The position numbers were made by a program, and so were the translations under genes. A stretch of 64,000 bases of DNA from Paraburkholderia sp. BL10I2N1 (GTDB lineage: Bacteria > Pseudomonadota > Gammaproteobacteria > Burkholderiales > Burkholderiaceae). Shown piece by piece: positions 1 through 9,780 of the stretch. The stretch spans positions 1,054,001-1,118,000 of the forward strand of contig NZ_SNWA01000001.1 in NCBI RefSeq assembly GCF_004361815.1, in the 5' to 3' direction. How positions within the stretch are numbered: position 1 is the first letter of the stretch; each line of letters opens with the position of its first letter. Below the pieces are notes generated by a model, which was given only the letters and a program-made list of their open reading frames with translations, did no database searches and was not told the origin of the DNA.

Positions 1-342
1 CGTCAGGCTGCGGTCGCGCAGGCCGAAGCGATCATCGAAACGCGCGTGCAGAATTTCATGCAGTGGCTCGATGCGCGTAGCATCGTGCCGGTCATCCGCC
101 ACATGCACACGCAGGCTGATGCACTTCGCCGCGCCGAAGTCGAACGCGCGCAGAAGATGCTCGCGCGCGGCGAAGATCCGGCAGCGGTGCTCGAAGCGCT
201 GTCGCAGTCGCTCACCAACAAGCTGATCCACGGCCCGACGCACGCGCTCAACCGCGCCAGCACGGAGAACCGTGACAAGCTCATCGAACTGATGAGCGGT
301 TTCTACCGGCACTCCGGCTCGTCCGACCCGTCCAACCGTTAG
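1..342 (+). CDS. hemA: Glutamyl-tRNA reductase, C-terminal part (5' truncated by window)
   Basis: The first 113 codons are open from base 1 and end in TAG. They match the C-terminal dimerisation domain of glutamyl-tRNA reductase: a long amphipathic helix ([20 protein letters not shown]) followed by a region rich in Arg/Glu and the conserved [11 protein letters not shown] segment. The enzyme reduces Glu-tRNA(Glu) to glutamate-1-semialdehyde, the first step of C5 tetrapyrrole synthesis. The catalytic and NADPH domains lie outside the window. prfA follows on the same strand after 110 bases, the usual hemA-prfA-prmC order of proteobacteria, which supports the call. Confidence 0.95.
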   Translation, partial: RQAAVAQAEAIIETRVQNFMQWLDARSIVPVIRHMHTQADALRRAEVERAQKMLARGEDPAAVLEALSQSLTNKLIHGPTHALNRASTENRDKLIELMSGFYRHSGSSDPSNR

Positions 343-452
343 CGACGCTGCCGCCGCCAGCTGACGGGGCCACCCGTCGCGTTCCGACCAGGGCTTTCGG
401 CCCGCTTCCTCGATACCCGCCGTCCTTTCCGGAGCCCGCTCCGATCCGTCCG

Positions 453-1535
453 ATGAAAACGAGCATGCAAAGCAAGCTCGACCAGCTCACAACCCGGCTG
501 GCCGAACTGAACGATCTGTTGAGCCGCGAGGACATTACCTCCAATCTCGACCAATACCGCAAGCTCACGCGCGAGCATGCGGAACTCGGCCCTGTTGTCG
601 AGCAATACGGACTGTGGCGCCAGGCGCTCAATGACGAAGCAACCGCGCAGGAACTGCTGTCGGACGCGTCGATGCGCGATTTCGCCGAGGAAGAAATCCG
701 CGCGGCACGCGAACAGAAGGTGAAGCTCGAAAGCGAATTGCAGACGATGCTGCTACCGAAAGATCCGAACGATTCGCGCAATATCTTCCTGGAAATTCGC
801 GCGGGCACGGGCGGCGACGAGTCCGCTCTGTTCGCGGGCGACCTGCTGCGGATGTACCTGCGCTACGCGGAACGAAACCGCTGGCAGGTCGAGATGATGT
901 CGGCGAGCGAATCGGATCTGGGCGGCTATAAGGAAGTGATCGTGCGGATCGCCGGCGACGCCGCGTATTCGAAGCTGAAATTCGAATCCGGCGGCCATCG
1001 GGTGCAGCGGGTGCCCGCCACCGAAACGCAGGGTCGCATTCACACCTCGGCGTGCACGGTCGCGGTCATGCCGGAAGCGGACGAAATCGGCGAAGTCGAG
1101 ATCAATCCCGCCGATCTGCGCATCGACACGTTCCGTGCGTCAGGCGCCGGCGGCCAGCACATCAACAAGACAGACTCGGCGGTGCGCGTGACGCACCTTC
1201 CGACTGGCATCGTCGTCGAATGTCAGGACGACCGGTCGCAGCACAAGAACAAGGATCGCGCGTTGAAGGTGCTCGCCGCGCGCATCAAGGACAAACAGTC
1301 CCACGAGCAGCAGGCGAAGGAAGCCGCGACGCGCAAGAGCCTGATCGGCTCGGGCGACCGGTCGGAACGGATCCGCACGTACAACTTCCCGCAGGGGCGC
1401 CTCACCGATCACCGGATCAACCTGACGCTGTATAGGCTCGAAGCGATCATGGATGGCGACCTGGACGAACTGATCGCCGCGCTTGTCAGCGAGCATCAGG
1501 CGGAGTTGCTGGCGTCGCTCGGTGACGCGGAATAA
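453..1535 (+). CDS. prfA: Peptide chain release factor 1
   Basis: This 360-residue protein has the normal RF1 length. It reads UAA and UAG stop codons in the ribosomal A site and triggers peptide release. The GGQ motif lies at residues 233-235 ([18 protein letters not shown]), and its Gln is the residue methylated by PrmC, encoded next door. The stop-codon recognition motif is PAT at about residues 188-190, the RF1 form rather than the SPF of RF2. The N-terminal coiled region and the central [18 protein letters not shown] segment are complete. An in-frame ATG four codons later (465) is an alternative start; the MKTSMQSKL start matches the form usual in Burkholderiaceae. Confidence 0.98.
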   Translation: MKTSMQSKLDQLTTRLAELNDLLSREDITSNLDQYRKLTREHAELGPVVEQYGLWRQALNDEATAQELLSDASMRDFAEEEIRAAREQKVKLESELQTMLLPKDPNDSRNIFLEIRAGTGGDESALFAGDLLRMYLRYAERNRWQVEMMSASESDLGGYKEVIVRIAGDAAYSKLKFESGGHRVQRVPATETQGRIHTSACTVAVMPEADEIGEVEINPADLRIDTFRASGAGGQHINKTDSAVRVTHLPTGIVVECQDDRSQHKNKDRALKVLAARIKDKQSHEQQAKEAATRKSLIGSGDRSERIRTYNFPQGRLTDHRINLTLYRLEAIMDGDLDELIAALVSEHQAELLASLGDAE

Positions 1536-1547
1536 GGCGCTGCCGCC

Positions 1548-2387
1548 ATGGAAAATGTCGCTACGCTGTTGCGGGCCTCACCGCTGCCAGCGCTCGAAGC
1601 GCGGATTCTGCTTGCGCACGTGCTCGGCTGGCGGCGCACGGAGTTGATCACGCGTAGCGATGAGCCGCTCGATGCGGCGCTGGTGGCGCGCTATCAGGAG
1701 CTGGAGGCGCGCCGTGTGGCGGGCGAGCCAGTCGCACAACTGGTTGGGGTGCGGGAGTTTTTCGGACTGGATTTCGAAGTCACGCCCGATGTGCTGATTC
1801 CGCGCCCGGATACCGAACTGCTGGTCGAAACGACACTGGATGCGCTGGACGGCCTGAAGCGGCCGTGCGTGCTCGATCTAGGCACCGGAACCGGCGCTAT
1901 TGCCATCGCGATTGCCGACGCGCGACCTGACGCGCAGGTGTGGGCCGTGGACTGTTCGCCGGAAGCACTGAAGGTAGCCACCCGTAACGCCATGCGCCTG
2001 CTCGATCCGGCGCGCCCCGGCGGGCTGCTGCATCTGGCGCAGGGCGACTGGTACGCGGCGCTCGCCGACGGCGCGCTGCGCTTTCACACCATCGTGAGCA
2101 ACCCGCCGTACATTGCAAGTGGCGATCCGCACCTGTCCGAAGGCGACCTGCGCTACGAGCCGCGCGGCGCGCTCACCGACGAAGCCGACGGCCTTTGCGC
2201 GATCCGCGCCATTATCTCAGGCGCTCCGGCGTGGCTTACGCCAGGCGGGGCGCTGTGGATCGAGCATGGGTACGATCAGGCCGAGGCGGTTCGCGCGCTA
2301 CTCGATGCTGAAGGTTTCGCCGAGGTCCAGTCCCTACGCGATCTGGCGGACATCGAACGTATCAGCGGGGGCGTGCTGCCCGGCTGA
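1548..2387 (+). CDS. prmC: Peptide chain release factor N5-glutamine methyltransferase
   Basis: This 279-residue class I SAM-dependent methyltransferase methylates the GGQ glutamine of RF1 and RF2. An N-terminal helical substrate-binding domain ([19 protein letters not shown]) is followed by the SAM-binding motif [14 protein letters not shown] near residue 110 and the catalytic NPPY motif at residues 185-188. Those two motifs together define the HemK/PrmC family. The gene starts 12 bases after the prfA stop codon, so enzyme and substrate are co-transcribed. No good Shine-Dalgarno sequence is visible, which suggests translational coupling to prfA. Confidence 0.96.
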   Translation: MENVATLLRASPLPALEARILLAHVLGWRRTELITRSDEPLDAALVARYQELEARRVAGEPVAQLVGVREFFGLDFEVTPDVLIPRPDTELLVETTLDALDGLKRPCVLDLGTGTGAIAIAIADARPDAQVWAVDCSPEALKVATRNAMRLLDPARPGGLLHLAQGDWYAALADGALRFHTIVSNPPYIASGDPHLSEGDLRYEPRGALTDEADGLCAIRAIISGAPAWLTPGGALWIEHGYDQAEAVRALLDAEGFAEVQSLRDLADIERISGGVLPG

Positions 2388-2518
2388 AGCGGGACCAGCC
2401 GGAGGTTGCCTCGGCGGTACGCCGGCAGCTCAGCCCCGCGCGGCCCTCAGCCTGTGGCAACGAAATCCGCTATCATTTGAACCTATCCCGCAATCATTCC
2501 GGAACCGCAAGGTCAGTC

Positions 2519-2830
2519 ATGGATACGCAACAACGCATCAAGCAGATCGTCGACGAAAACACCGTCGTACTCTTCATGAAGGGCAACGCACAGTTTCCGA
2601 TGTGTGGCTTTTCGGGCCGCGCCGTCCAGATCCTGAAGGCGTGCGGCGTTGACGAATTCAAAACCGTCAACGTTCTCGACGACGAAGGCGTGCGCCAGGG
2701 CATCAAGGAATTCTCCAACTGGCCGACCATTCCGCAGCTCTACGTGAAGGGCGAGTTCATCGGTGGCTCGGACATCATGATGGAGATGTACCAGTCCGGC
2801 GAACTGCAGCAGCTGTTTGCCGCTGCGTAA
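2519..2830 (+). CDS. grxD: Monothiol glutaredoxin Grx4
   Basis: This 103-residue protein has the CGFS active site at residues 29-32, the hallmark of monothiol glutaredoxins that bind [2Fe-2S] clusters with glutathione and pass them to target proteins. The glutathione-binding segments [31 protein letters not shown] and the length match E. coli GrxD. The ATG at 2519 was chosen because it begins the conserved [11 protein letters not shown]; an upstream in-frame ATG at 2477 would add 14 unconserved residues. A BolA-family gene, a usual Grx4 partner, lies at 45.9-46.1 kb. Confidence 0.96.
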   Translation: MDTQQRIKQIVDENTVVLFMKGNAQFPMCGFSGRAVQILKACGVDEFKTVNVLDDEGVRQGIKEFSNWPTIPQLYVKGEFIGGSDIMMEMYQSGELQQLFAAA

Positions 2831-2852
2831 TTCCGCCCACGCGGCGCACGCC

Positions 2853-3452
2853 ATGGAAACCCGGGCTGCGCCGCCGCGCCGGCTGATCATTGCCATCACC
2901 GGCGCGACGGGTGCCATCTATGGCATCCGGCTGCTCGAAACGCTGAAGAAGCTTGGCGGCGTCGAGAGCCACCTGCTGATCTCCAGCGCTGGCTGGCTCA
3001 ACATCCAGCACGAACTCCAGCTGACCAAAGACGACGTGCATCCGCTTGCGGATGTCGTTCATTCTGTGCGCGACATCGGCGCGAGCATCGCGTCCGGCTC
3101 GTTCGCAACCGACGGCATGATCGTCGCTCCCTGCTCGATGAAGACGCTCGCCAGCGTGGCGCATGGCCTCTCCGACAACCTGATCAGCCGCGCCGCTGAC
3201 GTCACGCTCAAGGAACGTCGCCGGCTCGTGCTGATGGTGCGCGAGACGCCATTGAACCTCGCGCATCTGCGCAATATGACGGCGGTCACGGAAATGGGTG
3301 GGGTGATCTTTCCGCCACTCCCGGCGTTCTACAACCAGCCGGCGTCAATCGACGAGATGGTCGATCACACCGTGGCGCATGCGCTGGACCTGTTCGGGCT
3401 CGGCCCGGCGCTCGCGCCCGCGTGGCCAGGATTGCACGCCCCAGAGGACTAA
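2853..3452 (+). CDS. ubiX: Flavin prenyltransferase UbiX
   Basis: This 199-residue flavoprotein joins a dimethylallyl group to reduced FMN and makes the prenylated cofactor of UbiD-type decarboxylases, needed for ubiquinone synthesis. The N-terminal flavin-binding motif IAITGATGAIYGIRLLE and the later MIVAPCSMKTLASVAHG and RETPLNLAHLRNM segments are typical of the family. The start at 2853 gives the usual length. An upstream ATG at 2817 would overlap the grxD end and add 12 residues without homology. The gene sits 22 bases after grxD on the same strand. Confidence 0.95.
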   Translation: METRAAPPRRLIIAITGATGAIYGIRLLETLKKLGGVESHLLISSAGWLNIQHELQLTKDDVHPLADVVHSVRDIGASIASGSFATDGMIVAPCSMKTLASVAHGLSDNLISRAADVTLKERRRLVLMVRETPLNLAHLRNMTAVTEMGGVIFPPLPAFYNQPASIDEMVDHTVAHALDLFGLGPALAPAWPGLHAPED

Positions 3453-3591
3453 AGGCGCTCGTCATCGGCGCGCATTAACAACATTGGCGACACAATCAAA
3501 TGTCTTTTTAGCCGTTTATTAATCGACGGTGCGGGCCTATATTCAATGCAACCGAAAACTTCCCGGTCGCAGCCGATGCGGCCTTGATGCA

Positions 3592-4380
3592 ATGACCCAG
3601 TTGCCTACCCTTTTCCTGTCGCACGGCGCGCCGACGCTGCCTATCGACCCGTCTCTGCCGTCTGCGGAATTTGCCACGTTGTCGGCGCAATTGCCGCGCC
3701 CGAAGGCGATCCTGATGCTGTCTGCGCACTGGGGCACGGCGCAGCCGGTTGTCAGCACGTCGAGCGCGCCCGAGACCATTCACGATTTCTACGGTTTCCC
3801 GCGCCAGTTATACGAGATCCAGTATCCCGCGCCTGGCGCACCGGATGTCGCGCAGCGCGCGGCCGAACTACTCGGCCAACATGGCATTCCAACGGCGACA
3901 CAGCCGCACGGGCTCGATCATGGCGCATGGGTGCCACTGCTGCTGATGTTTCCGGAAGCGGATGTGCCCGTCGCCCAGTTGTCGATCCAGCCGCGCATGG
4001 ATGCCGCGTATCACTTCAGAATCGGCCGCGCGCTGCGGGCACTGAAGGACGAAGGCGTGATGGTGATCGGCTCAGGTCAGATCACGCACAATCTTCGCGC
4101 CGCCGATTTTTCGGCGCGTCCAGAGGACGCCGATCCTCGCGTGAAGGAGTTCACCGACTGGTTCGAAGCGCGCCTCGCTGCGCGAGACGTCGACGCGTTG
4201 CTCGACTATCGTGCAAAGGCGCCGCACGCCGTGTTGATGCACCCCACCGACGAGCATTTGCTGCCCGTTTTCTCGGCCCTCGGTGCCGCCGCCGACGACT
4301 ACACGCTGTCGATCCAGTCGCTTGGCACCTATCAACGTTCGTTGGCGATGACGAACTATGTGTTCGGCAGCGCAGCCTGA
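3592..4380 (+). CDS. ygiD: LigB-type extradiol ring-cleavage dioxygenase (YgiD/DODA family)
   Basis: This 262-residue protein belongs to the class III extradiol dioxygenase family related to plant 4,5-DOPA dioxygenase. Conserved histidines are visible in the expected motifs: H11 (SHGAPT), H46 (SAHWG), H110 (LDHGAW), H166 (GQITHNL) and H217/H222 (HPTDEHLLP), enough for the zinc- or iron-type active site. The physiological substrate in bacteria is unclear. The ATG at 3592 fits the family start MTQLPTLFLSHGAPT; an upstream in-frame ATG at 3529 would add 21 unrelated residues. A terminator follows within 90 bases. Confidence 0.88.
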   Translation: MTQLPTLFLSHGAPTLPIDPSLPSAEFATLSAQLPRPKAILMLSAHWGTAQPVVSTSSAPETIHDFYGFPRQLYEIQYPAPGAPDVAQRAAELLGQHGIPTATQPHGLDHGAWVPLLLMFPEADVPVAQLSIQPRMDAAYHFRIGRALRALKDEGVMVIGSGQITHNLRAADFSARPEDADPRVKEFTDWFEARLAARDVDALLDYRAKAPHAVLMHPTDEHLLPVFSALGAAADDYTLSIQSLGTYQRSLAMTNYVFGSAA

Positions 4381-4430
4381 CTCGAACTGGATGGATTGAG
4401 CGTCCGCGCTCCCCGCTGGGTACAAAGAAA

Positions 4431-4463
4431 AAGCCCGCCTGATTGTGTTCGGGCGGGCTTTTT
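4431..4463. terminator. Bidirectional Rho-independent terminator
   Basis: A perfect 9-bp stem (AAGCCCGCC at 4431-4439 with GGCGGGCTT at 4452-4460) is followed by TTTTT on the plus strand and preceded by an A-rich run (AAAGAAAAA), so it can stop transcription in both directions. It lies between the convergent dioxygenase gene and the amino acid permease gene. Confidence 0.85.
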
Positions 4464-4506
4464 CGTTTCGACTCAGCCAGCTCGAAACCAAACCACGACG
4501 CAGAAA

Positions 4507-6099
4507 TTACGCGCCGACGCCTTCGAGAACGTCTTCATGCGACTCGCGCTCTTCAAGATACTCAGTGCGATAGCCCGTACGCACGCCCCAGAAATAGAAG
4601 ACCAGCGAGAAAACGATGACGACCAGCATGTCCCAGCCGTAGGGCAGCACGCCCCAGCCGCCAAACTCCTTGCTGCCGGTCAGCGACAGCACCGCCATCA
4701 CCGGCAGATAGGCCACCAGCCACCAGGCGGCCTTCAGGTCGCGGCCCCAGCCACCGAAGCCCGACTTCGCCTGGAAGTAGAAGTACACCGGCAGCGCGAC
4801 GACCATCAGCAGGATGATTTCACCCGTCAGCGGCCACCTTGCCCAGTACAGGATCAGCGACGCGCAAACGAACGCGAACGGCGCGATCACTGACATGCCA
4901 CGGATATGCAACGGCCGATGGAGGTCAGTTGCCGCGCGGCGCAGCGACATCAGGCTGATCGGGCCCGTCAGATACGAGATCACAGTTGCCACCGAAATCA
5001 CCGCTGCCAGCGAACTCCAGCCCCGGAAGAAGAACAGGAAGATGAACGACACCAGCAGGTTGAACCACATCGCCTGACGCGGCACGCCGTACAGCGGGTG
5101 CACGTTGCCGAACATCTTCGGCATTGTGTTGTTGCGCTCCATCGCGTAGATCATGCGGGTGGTCGTCGCCATATAGGTCGTGCCGGTGCCACTCGGGCTG
5201 ACGAACGCGTCGATGTACAGCAGGATAGCGAGCCAGTTCAGGTTAAGCGCAATCGCCAGTTCCGCAAACGGCGACGCGAAGTTGAAGTGGCTCCAGCCCT
5301 TCATCACATCGCCCGGGCTCACCGCGCCGATATAGGCGACCTGTAGCAGGACGTAGATCACGAGCGCGATCAGGATCGAGCCGATCACCGCAAACGGCAC
5401 GCTCTTCGAAGGGTTGCGCGCCTCGCCCGCAAGGTTGATCGGGCTCTGGAAACCGTTGAACGCGAACACGATGCCGCTCGTCGCAACGGCCGTCAGCACC
5501 GCCGACCAGCCGTATGGCGCGAAATTGCTCGCCTCGCCGAAGTTCTCCTTGTGAAAGCCGGTCAGCATGAGGCCGAGGATCGTCGCGCCCGGAATCAGGA
5601 ACTTGAATACGGTGATCGCCGAATTGGCTCGTGCGAACAGCTTCACGCCCCAGTAGTTCAGCAGGAAGTACACGATGACAAGCGCCGCCGACAGCAATAA
5701 ACCCGGCGTGGTCAGCGAACCATTGACGAATAGCGCATGCGCCCACTCATACGGCCAGGTGCTCATGTACTGGATCGACGCTTCCGCTTCGATCGGAATC
5801 ACCGACACGATTGCGATCCAGTTTGCCCAGGCGCTGATGAAGCCGACCAGCGCGCCATGCGAGTAGCGTGCGTAGCGCACCATCCCGCCCGATTCCGGAA
5901 ACATCGCGCCCAGTTCGGCGTAGGTCAGTGCGATCGCGAGAATCACGACGGCGCCGATCACCCATGCGCAGATTGCCGCCGGCCCTGCAATTTTTGCCGC
6001 CTTCCACGCACCGAACAGCCAGCCCGAGCCGATGATCGAACCCAGCCCGGTCAGCATCAGCGCGAACGGCCCGATGTTTCGTTGAATAGAACTTTTCAC
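4507..6099 (-). CDS. APC-superfamily amino acid permease
   Basis: The 530-residue inner-membrane protein has about 12 hydrophobic segments and the family's first-helix signature (LTGLGSIIGSGWLFG) plus the conserved YAELGAMFPESGGMVRYARY segment. These mark an amino acid:proton symporter of the APC superfamily; it resembles aspartate-type (YveA-like) permeases, but substrate cannot be assigned. The GTG at 6099 is preferred as start, because AGGAG lies 5 bases upstream and the APC homology begins there. An in-frame start at 6213 would add 38 Arg-rich residues without homology. Transcription converges on the dioxygenase gene. Confidence 0.85.
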   Translation of the reverse strand: MKSSIQRNIGPFALMLTGLGSIIGSGWLFGAWKAAKIAGPAAICAWVIGAVVILAIALTYAELGAMFPESGGMVRYARYSHGALVGFISAWANWIAIVSVIPIEAEASIQYMSTWPYEWAHALFVNGSLTTPGLLLSAALVIVYFLLNYWGVKLFARANSAITVFKFLIPGATILGLMLTGFHKENFGEASNFAPYGWSAVLTAVATSGIVFAFNGFQSPINLAGEARNPSKSVPFAVIGSILIALVIYVLLQVAYIGAVSPGDVMKGWSHFNFASPFAELAIALNLNWLAILLYIDAFVSPSGTGTTYMATTTRMIYAMERNNTMPKMFGNVHPLYGVPRQAMWFNLLVSFIFLFFFRGWSSLAAVISVATVISYLTGPISLMSLRRAATDLHRPLHIRGMSVIAPFAFVCASLILYWARWPLTGEIILLMVVALPVYFYFQAKSGFGGWGRDLKAAWWLVAYLPVMAVLSLTGSKEFGGWGVLPYGWDMLVVIVFSLVFYFWGVRTGYRTEYLEERESHEDVLEGVGA

Positions 6100-6353
6100 T
6101 TCCTCTCCTGTATCGAAAGCATGTCGACTCCGCCCCGCTGCTCGTGACACTCGAAGACGGTCTCCTTCCATGCATGCGCAACGCCAACCAGCTGATGCAG
6201 GTGCAACCGCCACGCGGCGCGTAGTTTACCGGTTGCACCCATCGCGTGCAGCCGAATGCGCTATGGCCCTACAAAAAATATGCTCGAATAGCAAGCTTTG
6301 TAAGCGAGAACCACTCATGTCTCAAAATCTTGTACATATTGGGGCAGTGGGTG

Positions 6354-6382
6354 TTGACCTTCATCCGAAATCGCCGTATAAC
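6354..6382 (+). promoter_or_regulatory. Sigma70-type promoter of the cold-shock gene
   Basis: TTGACC (6354-6359) and TATAAC (6377-6382) are separated by exactly 17 bases, close to the sigma70 consensus. Initiation near 6389 would give a leader of about 138 nucleotides before the cold-shock gene. Confidence 0.7.
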
Positions 6383-6388
6383 GTTCGG

Positions 6389-6526
6389 GCAGGATTTCAA
6401 GCGGCGAGTGAAGGTCTTTCGTAGTTCGCCCATCAACGGTACTCCGGTTGGTCCCATTGCCCCTTCCTTGATTTTCATGCACCCATTGGGCTTCGGCCTT
6501 ATTCACCATCTTTAGGAACAAGTAAT
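6389..6526 (+). promoter_or_regulatory. Long 5' leader of the cold-shock mRNA
   Basis: About 138 bases separate the predicted transcription start from the ATG of the csp gene. Long structured leaders are a known feature of cspA-type mRNAs, where they control stability and translation with temperature. The ribosome-binding site TAGGAAC lies just before the start codon. The stretch 6100-6353 upstream holds no supported gene. Structure prediction was not possible here, so the regulatory role is inferred. Confidence 0.5.
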
Positions 6527-6730
6527 ATGGAAACCGGTACCGTCAAGTGGTTCAATGACGCAAAGGGCTTTGGCTTCATCACGCCGGACGGCGGTGGCGA
6601 AGATCTGTTCGCGCATTTCTCGGAAATCCGCACGGAAGGCTTCAAGACGCTGCAAGAAAACCAAAAGGTAACGTTTGAAGTGAAGACGGGCCCGAAGGGC
6701 AAGCAAGCTGCTAACATCAAGCCGGTGTAA
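6527..6730 (+). CDS. Cold-shock domain protein (CspA family)
   Basis: This 67-residue protein is a single cold-shock domain, an OB-fold that binds single-stranded nucleic acid and melts RNA structure. RNP1 (KGFGFI) and RNP2 (DLFAHF) are both intact, and the start [18 protein letters not shown] is typical of the family. It is transcribed alone, from its own promoter and long leader, and ends at a strong terminator. Which of the several paralogues usual in these genomes it corresponds to cannot be told from the sequence. Confidence 0.96.
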   Translation: METGTVKWFNDAKGFGFITPDGGGEDLFAHFSEIRTEGFKTLQENQKVTFEVKTGPKGKQAANIKPV

Positions 6731-6757
6731 GCACACGCTTCCTTCTGGACGCAAAAT

Positions 6758-6781
6758 AACCCCGCCTCGGCGGGGTTTTTT
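6758..6781 (+). terminator. Rho-independent terminator of the cold-shock gene
   Basis: A perfect 9-bp stem AACCCCGCC (6758-6766) / GGCGGGGTT (6769-6777) with a 2-base loop is followed by a run of T residues to 6781, 27 bases after the csp stop codon. Confidence 0.9.
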
Positions 6782-6843
6782 CATTTCTGGCGCCGCAATC
6801 CGGCGGCTGCCGAGGTATCAACGTCGCAGCGCCATTCAGCCGA

Positions 6844-8094
6844 TCAGCGAAAGATGCGCCGGGCGTGAATCCCGAGGCCGGTCGCCACGCTCGCTAGGCG
6901 GTCGCCGAACACCGGCTTCGCGGCCGGAAATGCCGCCGCCAGCGCGTTCGAGAGGAACGCGAGGCCCGTCGAGCCGCCCGTAAAGTAAACGGCGCTCACG
7001 TCGCGTGGAGCGACGCCTGCGGCCTGCACTGTGTCGCGGGCGGCCTGCACGATGCGCTGCATGTCGTCGTGACCGGCCTGCACGAGTTGCGCTTCGTCGA
7101 ATGCGAGGCGCAGATCGTCTTCAACCTGCTCCAGATCGATCATCGTTTCGCCCCCAGCCGCAACGCCGATCTTCGCCTCTTCCGCGAACGCTGCCAGCGC
7201 ATGCCCCAGCCGCCGCTCGACGACGCGCATCAGCCGGTCGTGCTGACGCATGTCGACGTACAGATGCCGCATCAGGCCAAGTTCGCTGACCCGCTTCGGG
7301 GAGTAGACCGTGTTGATCAGGTGCCAGGTTGCGAGATCGAAATACACGCGGCTCGGCAGCTCACGACCTTCCGGATCACGCGACTGGTAGCCGAGTTCAC
7401 GCAGGATCGTCGCGAGTTCCACGCGGCGGTCGAAGTCCGTACCGGCGACGTGCACGCCGTGATGCGCCAGGACATCGTCCTTGCGCTCGATGCGCTTCAT
7501 TCGCTCGGGGCCAACCCGCACCAGCGAAAAGTCCGATGTACCCCCGCCGATGTCGGCCACCAGCACCAGTCCTTCTTCGGTCAGATGCGATTCGTAGTCG
7601 AACGCGGCCGCGATCGGCTCATACTGGAAGTGGATCTCGCGCAACCCGACGGAACGCGCCGCCGCTTCCAGCTGTTGCTGGGCGAGCAGGTCGGCACGCG
7701 GGTCGTCGTCGACGAAAAACACGGGGCGGCCCAGCACCGCGCGCTCGATCGAAGCGCCCGCCGCCCTTTCAGCCTTGCGCTTGAGGTGGTCGACGAAGAG
7801 GCCGATCACATCCGTGTAGCGGATCGCTGAGCCGTCGCCAAGGTCCGTCGTACTGTCGGCAAGCGCGGAACCGAGAATGCTCTTCATCGAGCGCATCAGC
7901 CGGCCGTCGAAGCCGTCGACGTAAGCCTCAAGCGCGGCGCGTCCGTACTCGCGGGTGTTTTCGTCGGTGTTGAAGAAGACCGCGGTCGGCAGCGTCGTGT
8001 AGTCGCCCTCGACTGGCGCAAGCCGCAGCGAGGCGCCTTCGGGCAAGGCGACAGCCGAATTCGAGGTGCCGAAGTCAATCGCGCAGTAGGTCAT
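6844..8094 (-). CDS. Hsp70-family protein, YegD-like
   Basis: This 416-residue protein has the actin-like ATPase fold of Hsp70: phosphate-1 motif IDFGTSNSAVA at the N-terminus, ADIGGGTSDFSLVRVG in the middle and an adenosine motif FTGGSTGLAFLSNAL near the C-terminus. It lacks the substrate-binding domain and lid of DnaK and ends shortly after the ATPase domain, like E. coli YegD (about 450 residues). The function of YegD proteins is not well known; a role as stand-alone chaperone ATPase is an inference. It is a single gene on the minus strand, divergent from an MFS transporter gene. Confidence 0.88.
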   Translation of the reverse strand: MTYCAIDFGTSNSAVALPEGASLRLAPVEGDYTTLPTAVFFNTDENTREYGRAALEAYVDGFDGRLMRSMKSILGSALADSTTDLGDGSAIRYTDVIGLFVDHLKRKAERAAGASIERAVLGRPVFFVDDDPRADLLAQQQLEAAARSVGLREIHFQYEPIAAAFDYESHLTEEGLVLVADIGGGTSDFSLVRVGPERMKRIERKDDVLAHHGVHVAGTDFDRRVELATILRELGYQSRDPEGRELPSRVYFDLATWHLINTVYSPKRVSELGLMRHLYVDMRQHDRLMRVVERRLGHALAAFAEEAKIGVAAGGETMIDLEQVEDDLRLAFDEAQLVQAGHDDMQRIVQAARDTVQAAGVAPRDVSAVYFTGGSTGLAFLSNALAAAFPAAKPVFGDRLASVATGLGIHARRIFR

Positions 8095-8249
8095 GGCAGG
8101 AATCGCTCACGGTTGGCGCGGACGGAAAGGGGACGGGCTTTGTATCATGAAAGCGCGACCGGCATCAACCGGCGCGGCGCAGGGTGCCACGGAACAAAAA
8201 TTGCTCGATTGCACAGGATATGTCGTCAATTTTCAGGAGACCTTTAGCG

Positions 8250-9767
8250 ATGAGCGAGCCGCCCGCCGCTTCGACGCAGGAACATCGTTCCACACCAGTG
8301 GGGCCGCCGGAAAATCCAGGTAGCGGTCATGCCCGGCCTGCGATCGTTGAAACCGATCTGCCGTCGCGGCTCGACCGGCTTCCGTGGGGTCACTTCCACA
8401 CGCTGATCGTCGTTGCGCTGGGCGTGACCTGGCTGCTCGACGGGCTCGAGGTCACACTGGCAGGCGCCGTTGCGAGCGCGCTGAAATCGAGCCCGACATT
8501 GGGCTTTTCGAACGCCGACGTCGGCCTGACCGGCAGTGCCTACATTGCGGGCGCGGTCCTTGGCGCGCTCGGCTTCGGCTGGCTCACCGACCGGCTCGGC
8601 CGCCGGAAACTGTTCTTCATCACCCTCGCGCTCTACCTCGCCGCAACTGCGGCGACGTCGTTGTCCTGGAGTCTGGCGAGCTTCATTGTGTTCCGTTTTC
8701 TGACCGGTGCGGGAATCGGAGGAGAATACACCGCCATCAACTCGACGATCCAGGAATTCACCCCCGCGCGCGTTCGCGGCTGGACCGATCTTGGCATCAA
8801 CGGCACGTTCTGGATTGGCGCGGCGCTCGGCGCGGCCGGCTCCCTGGTGTTGCTCGACAACAGCCTTCTCCCGGGTGACTGGGGCTGGCGCGCGTGTTTT
8901 CTCATCGGCGCGATGCTCGCGCTCGTGATCCTGCCGATGCGCGCCTGGATCCCGGAGAGTCCGCGCTGGCTGCTCACGCACGGCGCGCATCACGAAGCGA
9001 CGACGATCGTCGAACGCATCGAAGCGCGCTTTCGCGACAACGGCCCGCTCGCTGAGGACGGCCTCCGTCAGCTAAGGCTGCGCGCACGCGACCGTACTCC
9101 CCTACGGGAGGTGTTCCACACGCTTTTCAAGCTGCACCGGCGCAGGGCGCTGGTCGGCCTTTCGCTGATGACCGCCCAGGCGTTCTGCTACAACGCGATC
9201 TTTTTCACCTACGCGCTCGTACTGACCGATTTCTACGGCGTACCGGGCGACCACGTCGGCTGGTACCTGCTGCCGTTCGCACTTGGCAATTTCCTCGGAC
9301 CGCTGCTGCTTGGACGGTTGTTCGACGTAGTCGGCCGGCGCAAGATGATCGCGGCGACGTACGCGATCTCAGGCGTGTTGCTGGCGGTCAGCGGCTACCT
9401 CTTCGAACAGCACTTGCTGGACGTGACGGCGCAGACAATCGCGTGGATGGTGATTTTCTTCTTCGCGTCGGCCGCGGCAAGCTCGGCGTATCTGACGGTC
9501 AGCGAGTCGTTTCCGCTCGAAATCCGCGCGCTTGCGATTGCGGTGTTTTATGCGTTTGGGACGGCGCTCGGCGGGATTGCCGGTCCGGTGTTCTTCGGGC
9601 GGCTGATCGACACCCATCAGCGCAGTGCGGTGTTCACCGGTTATCTGGTCGGCGCGGCATTGATGGTGGCCGCTGCGGTGATCGCGGCGATCTGGGGCGT
9701 CGATGCGGAAAGGAAGTCGCTGGAAAGCGTCGCATCACCACTTTCCGCAATCGCAGAGGGCGAATAA
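8250..9767 (+). CDS. MFS transporter, sugar-porter/metabolite:H+ symporter type
   Basis: This 505-residue inner-membrane protein has about 12 predicted helices. The loop 2-3 signature appears as WLTDRLGRRKLFF and a second copy as LFDVVGRRK in the C-terminal half, as in the sugar-porter-like MFS branch. The first 55 residues are hydrophilic and probably cytoplasmic. The start at 8250 is supported by AGGAGA nine bases upstream; an earlier in-frame ATG at 8184 has no such site. Substrate cannot be inferred: the neighbours (Hsp70-like, nitroreductase) give no pathway. Confidence 0.85.
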   Translation: MSEPPAASTQEHRSTPVGPPENPGSGHARPAIVETDLPSRLDRLPWGHFHTLIVVALGVTWLLDGLEVTLAGAVASALKSSPTLGFSNADVGLTGSAYIAGAVLGALGFGWLTDRLGRRKLFFITLALYLAATAATSLSWSLASFIVFRFLTGAGIGGEYTAINSTIQEFTPARVRGWTDLGINGTFWIGAALGAAGSLVLLDNSLLPGDWGWRACFLIGAMLALVILPMRAWIPESPRWLLTHGAHHEATTIVERIEARFRDNGPLAEDGLRQLRLRARDRTPLREVFHTLFKLHRRRALVGLSLMTAQAFCYNAIFFTYALVLTDFYGVPGDHVGWYLLPFALGNFLGPLLLGRLFDVVGRRKMIAATYAISGVLLAVSGYLFEQHLLDVTAQTIAWMVIFFFASAAASSAYLTVSESFPLEIRALAIAVFYAFGTALGGIAGPVFFGRLIDTHQRSAVFTGYLVGAALMVAAAVIAAIWGVDAERKSLESVASPLSAIAEGE

Positions 9768-9780
9768 AGGCACCAAAAAA

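Noticed and set aside
6246..6515. 89-codon frame in the cold-shock leader
   Set aside because: It spans the predicted csp promoter and leader; the DNA is better explained as regulatory sequence.
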